A DNA stretch of 24,281 nucleotides from NCBI GenBank assembly GCA_964614695.1, contig CAZTMB010000040.1:1-24281 (forward strand), in the 5' to 3' direction. Made by a program: the position numbers and the translations under genes. This DNA comes from VGXO01 sp964614695 (GTDB lineage: Bacteria; Planctomycetota; Phycisphaerae; Phycisphaerales; SM1A02). The notes under the pieces are model-generated. The model had not been told where the DNA came from. It saw only the letters and a program-made list of their open reading frames with translations, and did not search any database. Shown piece after piece: positions 1-7,733 of the stretch (its first letter is position 1; the number at the start of each line of letters is the position of its first letter).

Positions 1-24
1 CATCTCGAACCGAGCGATCGTCGC

Positions 25-849
25 TCAGCGCCGAATCGATTCCTGCTCGATCAGCACGACCACGGCCTCGGCGACGCCGGTCGCCGAAGCAGGATTCTGC
101 CCGGTCACGAGACGCTCCGAGACGGCGACCTTCTTCTCGAAGTTGGGGGCCTCGACGAACCTCGCACCGCGCTCACGCAGCTTCGATTCGAGCGCAAACG
201 GCACGACCGCCTCGAGCTTCACCGCGATCTCCTCTTCGTCGGTGAACGACGAGACCTCCTTGCCCGCGACGAGGTAGGTGCCGTCGGAGAGCCGCGCGTT
301 CACGATCGCCGCGGGCCCGTGGCACACCGCCGCGACGACGCCGCCTTGCTCGTAGACCGCGCGGATCAGCGACTGCACGCCGGGATCGTCGGGGAAGTCC
401 CACATCGTCCCGTGGCCGCCCGCGAAGAACACCGCGTCGTAGCGGGCCGCATCGACCGCGGCGATCGGCGTCGTCTGCCTCGTCCGGGCGACGAGCGCCT
501 CGTCGGCGAGGAACGCCGCGTTGATCGGATCGGTCGTATCGACGCCATCCATCGGCGCGAGCCCGCCCTTCGGCGAGAGGAACTCGATCTCGTAGCCCGC
601 TTCACGGAACACCTCGTAGGGATGCGTCGCTTCGGAGAGGTAGAACCCCGTCGCCTTGCCGGTCTCGCCGAGCTGGCCATGGTTCGTCAGCACGATCGCG
701 ACGCGCTTGGTCGCCGGCGGAGCAGTCGCTTCGGAGTCCGATGCCGGCGTGCTCTGGCACCCGAGCAGGGCAGCGATCGCGAGCGAGGCGCACGCGGTCG
801 CAAGTCGGGGCGTGGCGCGCGGCTGAGCGACATCGTGGGTCGAGTGCAT
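25..849 (-). CDS. DJ-1/PfpI (Hsp31-like) family lipoprotein
   Basis: The product is 274 aa. Residues 1-31 form a lipoprotein signal ending in the lipobox LLGC (Cys31), so the mature protein is probably tethered in the cell envelope. Residues 48-265 are a DJ-1/PfpI class-I glutamine-amidotransferase-like domain of the Hsp31 subgroup: Glu79 in HPYEVF, the GGHGTMWDFPDD segment (144-155), and the nucleophile elbow AAVCHGPAA with Cys176-His177. Known members are glyoxalases, deglycases, chaperones or peptidases; which activity applies here cannot be read from sequence. The ATG at 849 was chosen because it begins the signal peptide; the open frame continues upstream through the N gap but carries no domain there. 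The gene follows the seven-repeat protein by 104 bases on the same strand, with a hairpin candidate between them. An envelope location is unusual for this mostly cytosolic family. Confidence 0.9.
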   Translation of the reverse strand: MHSTHDVAQPRATPRLATACASLAIAALLGCQSTPASDSEATAPPATKRVAIVLTNHGQLGETGKATGFYLSEATHPYEVFREAGYEIEFLSPKGGLAPMDGVDTTDPINAAFLADEALVARTRQTTPIAAVDAARYDAVFFAGGHGTMWDFPDDPGVQSLIRAVYEQGGVVAAVCHGPAAIVNARLSDGTYLVAGKEVSSFTDEEEIAVKLEAVVPFALESKLRERGARFVEAPNFEKKVAVSERLVTGQNPASATGVAEAVVVLIEQESIRR

Positions 850-917
850 CGAGGGGTCCTCAACGAGGGGTGATCGGGCGGTCGCAAGAACAGTCAGGCG
901 AGCGGGGCGATCGTAGA

Positions 918-941
918 CCCCGAGGACCAGGGCCTCGCGGG
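918..941 (-). terminator. Candidate stem-loop downstream of the seven-repeat protein gene
   Basis: An 8-bp stem with one bulged base (CCCCGAGG pairing with CCTCG-C-GGG) and a 7-base loop starts 13 bases past the stop codon of the 954-2588 gene. There is no T-run, so it could be a terminator stem, an RNA 3' end protector or chance in GC-rich DNA. Confidence 0.3.
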
Positions 942-953
942 ACGCCGCGCTCA

Positions 954-2588
954 TCACGGCTCGCTGCAGCCCCACTCCGCGAGGTTCGGCGAAGAGATGC
1001 CGCCCGAGGTCGTGAAGCGGCCGCCCACGAACAGGGATCGGGTGCCGCCAAACTCGAACCCCCTGAGCGTGTAGACCTCGACGGTTTCGCCCGACGGTGC
1101 GCCGAGACCGCCGCCGAACGGCGACCACGACCCGCCGTTCCACTTCCAGAGAAAGGAGGTGCCGCCTGCGTAGAGCGCCGGCCCCGTGCCGTCGTCGAAG
1201 CTCGCGAGCGAGTAGACGGACAGGAACGAGGTGGGGAACCCGACCGCCGACCACGCCTGGCCGTTCCACCGCGCGAGCTTGTTGACCGGCACCCCGCCCG
1301 CGTTCAGGAAGTTGCCGCCCGCGTAGAGCGCCGGTCCCGTTCCGTCGTCGTGCACGACGAGCGCCGACACCGCGTCGCTGACGCCGCCTCCGACCGCCGA
1401 CCACGTCGAACCGTTCCATCGGGCGATGCCGTAGCCGATGTTCATGCCGCCCGCGCTCGCGAACCGTCCGCCGACGAAGAGCGCCGGTCCGGAACCGTCG
1501 TCGTGGACCGCGAGCGTCCTCACGCCCTCGTCCCCGCAGGACGGGCAGGATCCGATGCCGCTCCCGAGCGGCGACCACGAAGACCCGTTCCATCGAGCCA
1601 CGCGCCTCGTGGCGGTCGAACCCGAGAGGATGAAGTCGCCGCCGGCGTGCAGCGCGGGCCCGCTTCCCGAGTCGAACACCGCGAGCGCGTTGACCGCGCC
1701 GTTGAAGCCGCTGCCGACCGCCGACCACGTCGAGCCGTTCCACCGGGCAATGCCGTAGCCGATGTTCACGCCGCCCGCGGTCGAGAAGATCCCGCCGACG
1801 TAGAGCGCTGGCCCGGAACCGTCGTCGAAGACCTCGAGCGCCCGGACGTCGAGGTTGGTGCCGCTCCCCAGTGCCGACCACGTCGTGCCGTTCCACTTGG
1901 CGATGCAGCTCGCGGGGACGCCGCCGGCGCTCGTGAAGCGACCGCCGACATAGAGCGCCGGTCCGGAGCCGTCGTCGAAGACCGCCAGCGCATCGACCCA
2001 GTAGTCGAGACCGAGCGGCGCGAACGTCGGACGCCACGCGAAGCCGCCCGGGCAGGAGAACTGCGGCTCGAGGGTGATCGCGCCGATCTCGTTCGTGGCG
2101 CCTACGGCGACGTCCGACACGAACAGGCTGCCCGAGTAGGACGCCGAGTCGATCGTCGCGCTCGCGGAGAGCGTCACCGCGGTTGCGCCGATCGGCAGCG
2201 CGAGCTCCAGCTCGAAGGAGCCGTTCTTCTCGCTCGTTGCGTCGCCGCCAAGGTCGGTGGTGATCGAGGCGCCATCGACGGGCGTGCCGTCGACGAGGAC
2301 GATCGTGCCGACGAAGATCGTGGCCGGCGGAGGTGGGCAGGTGCCCCACGCGGCAAGCAGCACCATGAGATCGACCCCGTCGACTCGACCGTCGCCATCG
2401 AGATCGCCCGAACAGGTGCCCGGTGCGCAACGACCCCACTGCGACTGCAGGATCGCGAGGTCCGCCGAGTCGACGAGTCCGTCGTCGTTGAGGTCGGACG
2501 GGCACCATGGAGACGCCGCCGCAAGCGGCGCGGCGAGCATCGCAGCCAACGCCGAGATCAACCGCACGGATCGAATCGAGAAGGGCAT
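954..2588 (-). CDS. Secreted dockerin-like protein with seven propeller-type repeats
   Basis: The product is 544 aa. Residues 1-26 are a signal peptide. Residues 29-84 hold two dockerin-like calcium loops (DLNDDGLVDSADLAIL and DLDGDGRVDGVDLMVL). Residues 90-175 look like a small beta-sandwich resembling a carboxypeptidase-regulatory-like domain (VGTIVLVDGTPVDGASI). From about 195 to the end there are seven repeats of 45-55 aa with the core DDGxGPALYxGGxF followed by IARWNGSTWSAVG; seven copies suggest a seven-bladed beta-propeller (inference). It ends in AEWGCSEP, almost the same as the paralogue at 22593-23969. The ATG at 2588 is chosen because the signal peptide begins there; no strong ribosome binding site is visible. 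Two TGA stops follow in tandem (954-956 and 951-953). The role is unknown; extracellular calcium-bound display or adhesion is a guess. Confidence 0.85.
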   Translation of the reverse strand: MPFSIRSVRLISALAAMLAAPLAAASPWCPSDLNDDGLVDSADLAILQSQWGRCAPGTCSGDLDGDGRVDGVDLMVLLAAWGTCPPPPATIFVGTIVLVDGTPVDGASITTDLGGDATSEKNGSFELELALPIGATAVTLSASATIDSASYSGSLFVSDVAVGATNEIGAITLEPQFSCPGGFAWRPTFAPLGLDYWVDALAVFDDGSGPALYVGGRFTSAGGVPASCIAKWNGTTWSALGSGTNLDVRALEVFDDGSGPALYVGGIFSTAGGVNIGYGIARWNGSTWSAVGSGFNGAVNALAVFDSGSGPALHAGGDFILSGSTATRRVARWNGSSWSPLGSGIGSCPSCGDEGVRTLAVHDDGSGPALFVGGRFASAGGMNIGYGIARWNGSTWSAVGGGVSDAVSALVVHDDGTGPALYAGGNFLNAGGVPVNKLARWNGQAWSAVGFPTSFLSVYSLASFDDGTGPALYAGGTSFLWKWNGGSWSPFGGGLGAPSGETVEVYTLRGFEFGGTRSLFVGGRFTTSGGISSPNLAEWGCSEP

Positions 2589-2593
2589 CGAGG

Positions 2594-2648
2594 GCACGGC
2601 GTGGTTCCGGCAAGAGGACCGATTGGCGGCGGTGGGTGAAGGAGTCGC
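2594..2648. repeat. 55-base copy at the left edge of the N gap
   Basis: These 55 bases are identical to 2749-2803 on the other side of the 100-N run. The match runs exactly up to the Ns on both sides, which is what overlapping contig ends look like. Confidence 0.95.
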
Positions 2649-2748
2649 NNNNNNNNNNNNNNNNNNNNNNNNNNNNNNNNNNNNNNNNNNNNNNNNNNNN
2701 NNNNNNNNNNNNNNNNNNNNNNNNNNNNNNNNNNNNNNNNNNNNNNNN
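2649..2748. other. Assembly gap of exactly 100 Ns, probably artificial
   Basis: The run is 100 Ns, a conventional placeholder for an unknown gap. Because both flanks share the same 55 bases, the two contig ends probably overlap and the true sequence has neither the Ns nor the second copy. The gap lies just upstream of the start codon of the 954-2588 gene, so that gene's promoter spacing in this window is unreliable. Confidence 0.95.
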
Positions 2749-2803
2749 GCACGGCGTGGTTCCGGCAAGAGGACCGATTGGCGGCGGTGGGTGAAGGAGT
2801 CGC
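2749..2803. repeat. 55-base copy at the right edge of the N gap
   Basis: Identical to 2594-2648; see the gap entry. Read as an assembly duplicate rather than a biological repeat. Confidence 0.95.
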
Positions 2804-3315
2804 CGCGAGGTCGGGCGTGTGCTCGGGAGGACGCGAGGCAGGCTGGCGGCGAGGGTCCTGCGAAGGCGTGTCGGTTCGCGTCGAGCTGAATGACCGGAGC
2901 GCGACAAGGGGGGTCATGATCCGGTCGGGGCCGCTTGAACGGACCGTTCCACCGAATCTACGTCCGAACCTCGCTCGGGCAACCGGCGGGTCGATGAATT
3001 CGAGCGAGCAGAGACCTGAACCAACCTATGGGCATGCAGCGCCAGCACCAGGTTGTTGAGGCTGATTTGACCCGACCCCAGGCGCCCGACCGGTTCGATG
3101 GCCCCCCCGCGTGACCGGCCACGCAGATGCGGCTTTCGCGCCGCGACGCGCGTCGTTCTCGCGGGTGGCGTGGCGGCGATGCCGTGGGCGATCGCCGTCT
3201 TCACCCCGGTGAGGTGTCGTAGGCACGTCGACGCATGCGCCAGACCTGCAGTGCCTTCGAGACCATCAGGTCCACGTCGACGCCGCGCGACCGCTCGGCT
3301 GCCGCTCGTCGGGAC
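2804..3315. other. Gene-free stretch with an AT-richer island near 3010-3075
   Basis: No convincing coding region is visible on either strand. Around 3010-3075 the composition is less GC-rich than its surroundings and contains an inverted repeat, CAACCT at 3022-3027 with AGGTTG at 3050-3055 (22-base loop). A 12-bp palindrome, CGACGCGCGTCG, lies at 3144-3155. Either could belong to an untranslated leader or small RNA, but nothing recognisable is present. Confidence 0.3.
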
Positions 3316-5061
3316 TCACAGCACCAGCCGGCGGCCTCTCAGGTAGTCCCACACCACGAAGCGGTCGAGCTCCTCGCCGCCGACGAAGAGGACGCGTCCG
3401 CCGGTCGACTCGGCGAGCCGATGGGCGAAACGCACATCCTCCTCGGTCTGCGACCAGCTCGGCAGGAGGAAGACGTTGATGACGATCCCCTCGGCCTTGC
3501 AGCGCATCGCCTCGCGCAGCGTCTCGCGCTCGGTGCGCGGATCGGGCGGGTAGAGCATGAAGAGCATGCTGCCTTCGAAGTGCGCCGTGGGCAGGCCGTC
3601 GGTCAGCAGGAAGATCTGCCGGTTCGACGTGTCCTGCGCGGCCAGCACCTGCCGCGAGAGCGCGAGCGCCCGTTGGATGTTCGTGAAGTGAAGCGGCAGA
3701 TCGAGTTCGGTGATCCTCGGGTCGCTCATGTCCGCCCGCAGCCGCACCACCGGATCGTGGATCGAGACGGGCTTGGGCATGAGTTCGACGATCTCGCCCG
3801 GCCGCCGCAGCCGGGCGAGCGTGTCCATCTCGACGACCTGCAGGAAGTCGCCCGGATACTCGCTGCGGATGAGCCCGTCGAGGGCGAGCGCCATCTTCTT
3901 GCACGCGACGTACTGCCCGCCGTAGCGCATCGAACCGGACATGTCGAGGACGAGCGCCGTCGCGCACTTGGGCGTGCGGCGGGTCCGATGCACGACGAGA
4001 TCCTCCGCCGCCGGCCGCGACTGCCCGGTGCGGGCGACCGCGTTGAGGATCGACTGCGGCACGTCGAGCGACGCGGGGGAGTCGCCGAACTCGTAGGGCC
4101 GCGTCGATGGCAGTTCGATCGCGCCGTCGCGGGTGACGACGCCCTCGTGGCGCCCTCGCCGCGCGTCGGCGAGATCGGTGAAGATCGCCGAAAGCAGCCG
4201 CTTCTGATAGGTCCGCATCGCCCGCGGCGACGCGCGATAGCCTTCCGCGGAGCGCTCGAGCCCGGCCTCCTCGGCCATGCGGCGCAGGAGCTCGTTCACG
4301 CGGCGCTGCAGGCCCTCGAGGTTCGAAACCTCCTCTTCGCCGACGAACTCGCGAAGCGCTTCGAGATCGACGACCGCCGGCTTCGCCTCGCGAAGCGCCT
4401 CCTCGATCTGCTCGAGCAGCCGGTCGATCCGCGCGAGCTCCTCCTTCACCTCGAGGGCCTTGGGCACATCGAGCGCTTCGCGGCCGGTGAACGGATACGA
4501 CGCGGCAAGCTCCTCGATCGCGAAGCGATCCCGAAGCCTCGCGATCGCCCGCATGAGCTCCCGCGCGAGCGGCGACTGGTCGGGAATGCGCCGATGCAGC
4601 CTCTCGAGTTGGGCGAGCTGCCCCGCATCGAGCAGCGGCAGCAGCTTCGGCGCGAGGTCGTCGGGCACGTTCACCGCCTTGGATGCGGCGCGGTAGGCCT
4701 CGTGCGCCGCGTCCTCGGCGGGAAGCGGGTCGTAGCGTTCGAGGATCTGCCGCTTGCGGGCCTCGAGCATCGCGCGGATCGCCTCGAGGCTCGGGCCGAA
4801 TCCGGCGATCTGCGAGGGATCGAGGCGGATCGCGTCGGCGAGTTCCCGCTCGGTGAAGCGGCGCCGCGATCCGTACATCAGGAGGTGATCGAGCATCGCG
4901 TCGGCGGCATCGCCGCCCTGCATGGGCGCCGACGGCGGCGGGAACTCGAGCGGGTCGTAGCGCAGATAGGTGTGGACGACCCCGCCAAGCGGCGGCTTGA
5001 ACGGGCGGATCGCGTCGCGATCGCGAGGCTTGTCGCTTGACTCGTCGCGAGGCTCGCTCAC
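3316..5061 (-). CDS. VWA-domain protein, partner of the adjacent AAA+ ATPase
   Basis: The product is 581 aa with a GTG start at 5061. A mostly helical, charged region spans about 40-350. A C-terminal von Willebrand factor A domain (about 366-575) has a complete metal-ion-dependent adhesion site: D373-x-S375-x-S377 in VLDMSGSM, Thr460 in HFTNI and Asp488 in LLTDGLP. There is no signal peptide or membrane segment, so it is cytosolic. The GTG is preferred over an ATG 66 bases upstream because it overlaps the ATPase stop codon in the four-base sequence GTGA, indicating translational coupling. The layout matches the widespread ChlI-like ATPase plus COG4867-type VWA pair (for example Mycobacterium Rv0958/Rv0959). 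By analogy with Mg-chelatase and MoxR/VWA couples, it probably adapts the ATPase to a target protein or metal-insertion step; the target is unknown. Confidence 0.9.
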   Translation of the reverse strand: MSEPRDESSDKPRDRDAIRPFKPPLGGVVHTYLRYDPLEFPPPSAPMQGGDAADAMLDHLLMYGSRRRFTERELADAIRLDPSQIAGFGPSLEAIRAMLEARKRQILERYDPLPAEDAAHEAYRAASKAVNVPDDLAPKLLPLLDAGQLAQLERLHRRIPDQSPLARELMRAIARLRDRFAIEELAASYPFTGREALDVPKALEVKEELARIDRLLEQIEEALREAKPAVVDLEALREFVGEEEVSNLEGLQRRVNELLRRMAEEAGLERSAEGYRASPRAMRTYQKRLLSAIFTDLADARRGRHEGVVTRDGAIELPSTRPYEFGDSPASLDVPQSILNAVARTGQSRPAAEDLVVHRTRRTPKCATALVLDMSGSMRYGGQYVACKKMALALDGLIRSEYPGDFLQVVEMDTLARLRRPGEIVELMPKPVSIHDPVVRLRADMSDPRITELDLPLHFTNIQRALALSRQVLAAQDTSNRQIFLLTDGLPTAHFEGSMLFMLYPPDPRTERETLREAMRCKAEGIVINVFLLPSWSQTEEDVRFAHRLAESTGGRVLFVGGEELDRFVVWDYLRGRRLVL

Positions 5062-6542
5062 GTGCCGGGCGCCTCGTAGGAGACGCGGCCATGCTTCTCG
5101 CTGCGGGAGAGCCGATCGGTCGCCCACAGGCCCGCGAGCACGAACTCGCAGCAGCTCGCCCGCACCGCGGGATCGCTCGCGGCGTTCACTTCGAAGGCCT
5201 TCTCCCAGGCTGCGGGCGCCACGCGAAGCGCCGCTTCGTAGGCCGCCGAGGGCAGCATGTCGCCCACCTCGACCCGGACGCCTTCGGCGAAGACCTCGAC
5301 GATCGTCGGCAGGCCGTGCGCGTCGACGTACTCCTCGAAGACGGTTCCGATCGCCTCGGCGACGATCGCATCGATCGCCTGCGACTCGGTCATCTGATGC
5401 GAGCCCATGAGATCGAGCTCGAGCTTGCCGAGCGCGCTGGCCTTGAGATGCGCGAGATCGCTGATTCGCGGCACCGCCGGGCGCTCGCCGAGGGTGATCG
5501 CGCGGCGCCTCGCATTCGCGACCATGGTGCGGTAGTTCGCGATCGCGAAGCGGGCGCTCACGCCGCTTGCCTGATCGACGAGCCGCGACTTTCGGGCGCT
5601 GCGGGCGATCTCCTCGACGATCTCCTCCATGAACGGGGGCACCATCACCGGATACGCGCCGCCGAGGTCGATCGCCGCCTCCTGCCGCGTGATCGCGATG
5701 CCGGTCGCGCGGTCCCGCGGATAGTGGGTTTGGATGGTCGAGCCGATGCGGTCCTTGAGCTGCGGGATCACCTTGCCCGAGCGGTTGTAGGTCGCGGGGT
5801 TCGCGCTGAAGAGGACCAGGATGTCCAGATCGAAGCGGACCGGATAGCCGCGGATCTGGACGTCGCGCTCCTCAAGGATGTTGAAGAGCCCCACCTGCAC
5901 CAGTTCGTCGAGGTCGGGTAGTTCGTTCATCGCGAAGAGGCCGCGGTGCTGTCGCGGGATCAGTCCGAAGTGAAGCGCGTCCTCGGCGGACATCGAGGTG
6001 CCCGCGATCAGCTTCGCCGGATCGATCTCGCCGATCACGTCGGCGAACTTGGTGCCCGGGGCGAGCCGCTCGGCGTAGCGGTCGTCGCGGTGCCACCAGG
6101 CGATGGGAATCTCCTCGGGGCGCTTGCGTTCGAGCAGGTCGCGCCCCGCGCTCGTGATCGGCCGTTCGGGGTCCTCGTGCACCGGCGAGCCGGGCAGATC
6201 GAGGTAGGGCAGCCACTCGTCGAGGAATCGAGGCAGCAGCCGCATGAGCCGGCTCTTCCCTTGGCCCTTCTCGCCGAGGAAGAGAAGGTCGTGGCCGGCG
6301 AGGATCGCATTGGCGACCTCGGGCAGCACCGTGTCGTCGTAGCCGACGATCCCGGGGAAGAGGCTCTCCGAGGCGGGCGTGCCGGATCGCGTCGCCTCGG
6401 CGAGCGCCTGCGTGAAGTTCTCGCGCAACTCGTCCTTCACCGACCGCGATCGCCACCCTGCGGCGCGGAGTTCGGCGAGCGTGCGGATCGAAGTGGGATC
6501 GAACGGCCGCACTGCGGCAGGGGTCTTCGAGAGCGTGGGCAT
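5058..6542 (-). CDS. ChlI/MoxR-like AAA+ ATPase
   Basis: The product is 494 aa. Walker A is GEKGQGKS at 90-97. The Walker B region is GLFAMNELPDLDE (201-213), with the catalytic Glu207 preceded by Asn rather than Asp. Sensor 1 is in VLFSANPATYN around 243-253, and the segment GLFNILEERDVQIRGYPVRFD is typical of the magnesium-chelatase ChlI / MoxR branch. Residues 20-65 form a family-specific N-terminal extension, and a helical C-terminal region from about 290 carries the lid. The start at 6542 gives a sensible N-terminus; upstream in-frame codons encode only Arg-rich low-complexity sequence. It overlaps the VWA gene by four bases. The likely role is ATP-driven remodelling or metal-insertion chaperoning together with the VWA partner. 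No cobalamin or chlorophyll genes are nearby, so it is not assigned as a true chelatase. Confidence 0.9.
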   Translation of the reverse strand: MPTLSKTPAAVRPFDPTSIRTLAELRAAGWRSRSVKDELRENFTQALAEATRSGTPASESLFPGIVGYDDTVLPEVANAILAGHDLLFLGEKGQGKSRLMRLLPRFLDEWLPYLDLPGSPVHEDPERPITSAGRDLLERKRPEEIPIAWWHRDDRYAERLAPGTKFADVIGEIDPAKLIAGTSMSAEDALHFGLIPRQHRGLFAMNELPDLDELVQVGLFNILEERDVQIRGYPVRFDLDILVLFSANPATYNRSGKVIPQLKDRIGSTIQTHYPRDRATGIAITRQEAAIDLGGAYPVMVPPFMEEIVEEIARSARKSRLVDQASGVSARFAIANYRTMVANARRRAITLGERPAVPRISDLAHLKASALGKLELDLMGSHQMTESQAIDAIVAEAIGTVFEEYVDAHGLPTIVEVFAEGVRVEVGDMLPSAAYEAALRVAPAAWEKAFEVNAASDPAVRASCCEFVLAGLWATDRLSRSEKHGRVSYEAPGT

Positions 6543-6806
6543 GGCGACATCTTCGCCGAATGTGGCCGGCGGCTTCACGGGAGGGGGCCCCGTCGCGGGA
6601 ATGGCGGCGATCGCCGAGCGCGCTGTTCGCGACCCTGACCGCTTCGTCAGGCACAGGTCGATCGCACCATTCCCGCGAGCAACGAGGACTCCTCGCCGCC
6701 TCCGGCGACGCCGTGGCGGCATCCGCGTGGCCTCGCGCGGGGGCCGACCAGTTCCCTGCGTGACGTGATGGACCTCGGCGCCCGCGATTCGGGCTCGTCT
6801 CGCCGT

Positions 6807-7631
6807 TCAGTCTGCGTTCTCCGGCTTCCTCAGCGCGAGATAGACCTCCCCACCGAGCGACGGCATCGCCCCGCCCCACGCCATGTTCAGTCGCAGCCAC
6901 CAGGCGTGGTTCTCGAGCGGGCTGCCGGACCAGCGCGCCAGAAACGCTCCCGACTCGAGTTCGACCCGAAGCCCGTTCTGGTGGGCAAGCCTCCGCCACC
7001 GCGGCACGTCCATCGAGTTGATGTGGCGACCGATCCAGGCGGGATCGCGGCGAAGCTTCGCTCGATGTCGGCGTTCGCGGAAGGTCGACAGCACCCGGGG
7101 CATCACCGGGCTTCCCACGAGCAGCAGGCCGCCCGGACGCACGATGCGGGCCAGTTCCGCCATCGAGAACTCGGGCCGCGGCACATGCTCGATCACGTGC
7201 AGTTGCACGGCGAGGTCGACGCTGCCGTCGGCCATGGGAATCGGCTGGTCGAAGTCGCACTCGACGCTGTGGGCGTACCCGACCTCGCGCAGGCCTTGAG
7301 GATCGATCGTGCGATCGAGGCCGATCCACGAGGTGGAGTCGATCGCGCCGGTGTACTTGAGAAGCAAGCCATGACTGCAGCCCGCGTCGGCGATGGTCAG
7401 CGGCTGCCGGCGGCGCTGCAGTTCCTGCAGGATCGCGCAGTGGACCCACCAGTAGCGGATGGCTCGGATGGGCAGGCGCGTGCGGCGGGCTCGCGGCGAG
7501 AACAACTGGGGCGCCGCACGGACCCGTTCCTCGAGGAGGCCGAGCGGCCAACGGCAGAACTGGAACGGTCGGAATGGACGATCATCGAACGCGGCGGCTT
7601 CGGCCGCCGTGAGGGTGGCAGTGTCGTGCAT
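6807..7631 (-). CDS. Class I SAM-dependent methyltransferase
   Basis: The product is 274 aa. The SAM-binding motif I is TIADAGCSHGLLLKYTG (79-95, glycine-rich loop 82-88). The acidic ribose-binding position is probably Asp106 in WIGLDRTID. The later motif HVIEHVPRPEFSMAELARIVRPGGLLLVGSP (145-175) is characteristic of the Methyltransf_11 family. The substrate is not evident. An ATG 60 bases upstream (7691) would add 20 residues without domain content; the ATG at 7631 is preferred, although neither has a good ribosome binding site. The gene is followed by a 264-base gap before the ATPase gene, so it is probably a separate unit. Residues upstream of motif I (20-70) are rich in aromatic and basic residues and may help bind substrate. 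Confidence 0.85.
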   Translation of the reverse strand: MHDTATLTAAEAAAFDDRPFRPFQFCRWPLGLLEERVRAAPQLFSPRARRTRLPIRAIRYWWVHCAILQELQRRRQPLTIADAGCSHGLLLKYTGAIDSTSWIGLDRTIDPQGLREVGYAHSVECDFDQPIPMADGSVDLAVQLHVIEHVPRPEFSMAELARIVRPGGLLLVGSPVMPRVLSTFRERRHRAKLRRDPAWIGRHINSMDVPRWRRLAHQNGLRVELESGAFLARWSGSPLENHAWWLRLNMAWGGAMPSLGGEVYLALRKPENAD

Positions 7632-7733
7632 GGGTTTCAGCGTGAGTGAGAGCGAGAGATGGAGAGCGACACCGGTCGGCGTCGCACGCATCGGCCCGCC
7701 GCCGCAGCGGCAGGGACGTTCACCATTCGCAGT

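Noticed and set aside
1170..1970. Regularly spaced DNA repeats about every 150 bases, considered as CRISPR or a satellite
   Set aside because: They are the codons of the protein repeat DDGxGPALYxGG in an open frame; the spacing and degeneracy fit protein repeats, not CRISPR.
741..2639. 632-aa open frame on the plus strand across the first seven-repeat gene
   Set aside because: It is antisense to a clearly real gene, consists mostly of Arg/Ala/Pro-rich sequence and reads into the N gap; such frames are normal opposite GC-rich genes.
25..2907. A single 960-aa fusion reaching from the DJ-1 lipoprotein gene through the N gap
   Set aside because: The extra upstream part is antisense-like Arg-rich sequence out of frame with the seven-repeat gene on the same strand; the lipoprotein signal gives the true start at 849.
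3028..3114. 28-aa plus-strand open frame starting ATGGGCATGCAG
   Set aside because: It is too short to judge, has no Shine-Dalgarno, and its first bases overlap the inverted repeat.
2914..3204. 96-aa minus-strand open frame in the gene-free stretch
   Set aside because: It has no hydrophobic core, signal or motif, no ribosome binding site and random-looking composition.
3235..5040. 601-aa open frame on the plus strand opposite the VWA gene
   Set aside because: It mirrors the VWA gene codon by codon and shows no domain; the minus-strand VWA protein has an intact metal site and a coupled start.
6693..6708. Hairpin TCGCCG-CCTC-CGGCGA between methyltransferase and ATPase genes
   Set aside because: It lies about 100 bases past the methyltransferase stop with no T-run; stems of this size occur by chance in GC-rich DNA, so it was not listed as a terminator.
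7632..7691. Longer methyltransferase N-terminus starting at 7691
   Set aside because: The added 20 residues have no domain role and the upstream ATG has no better ribosome binding site, though it cannot be excluded.
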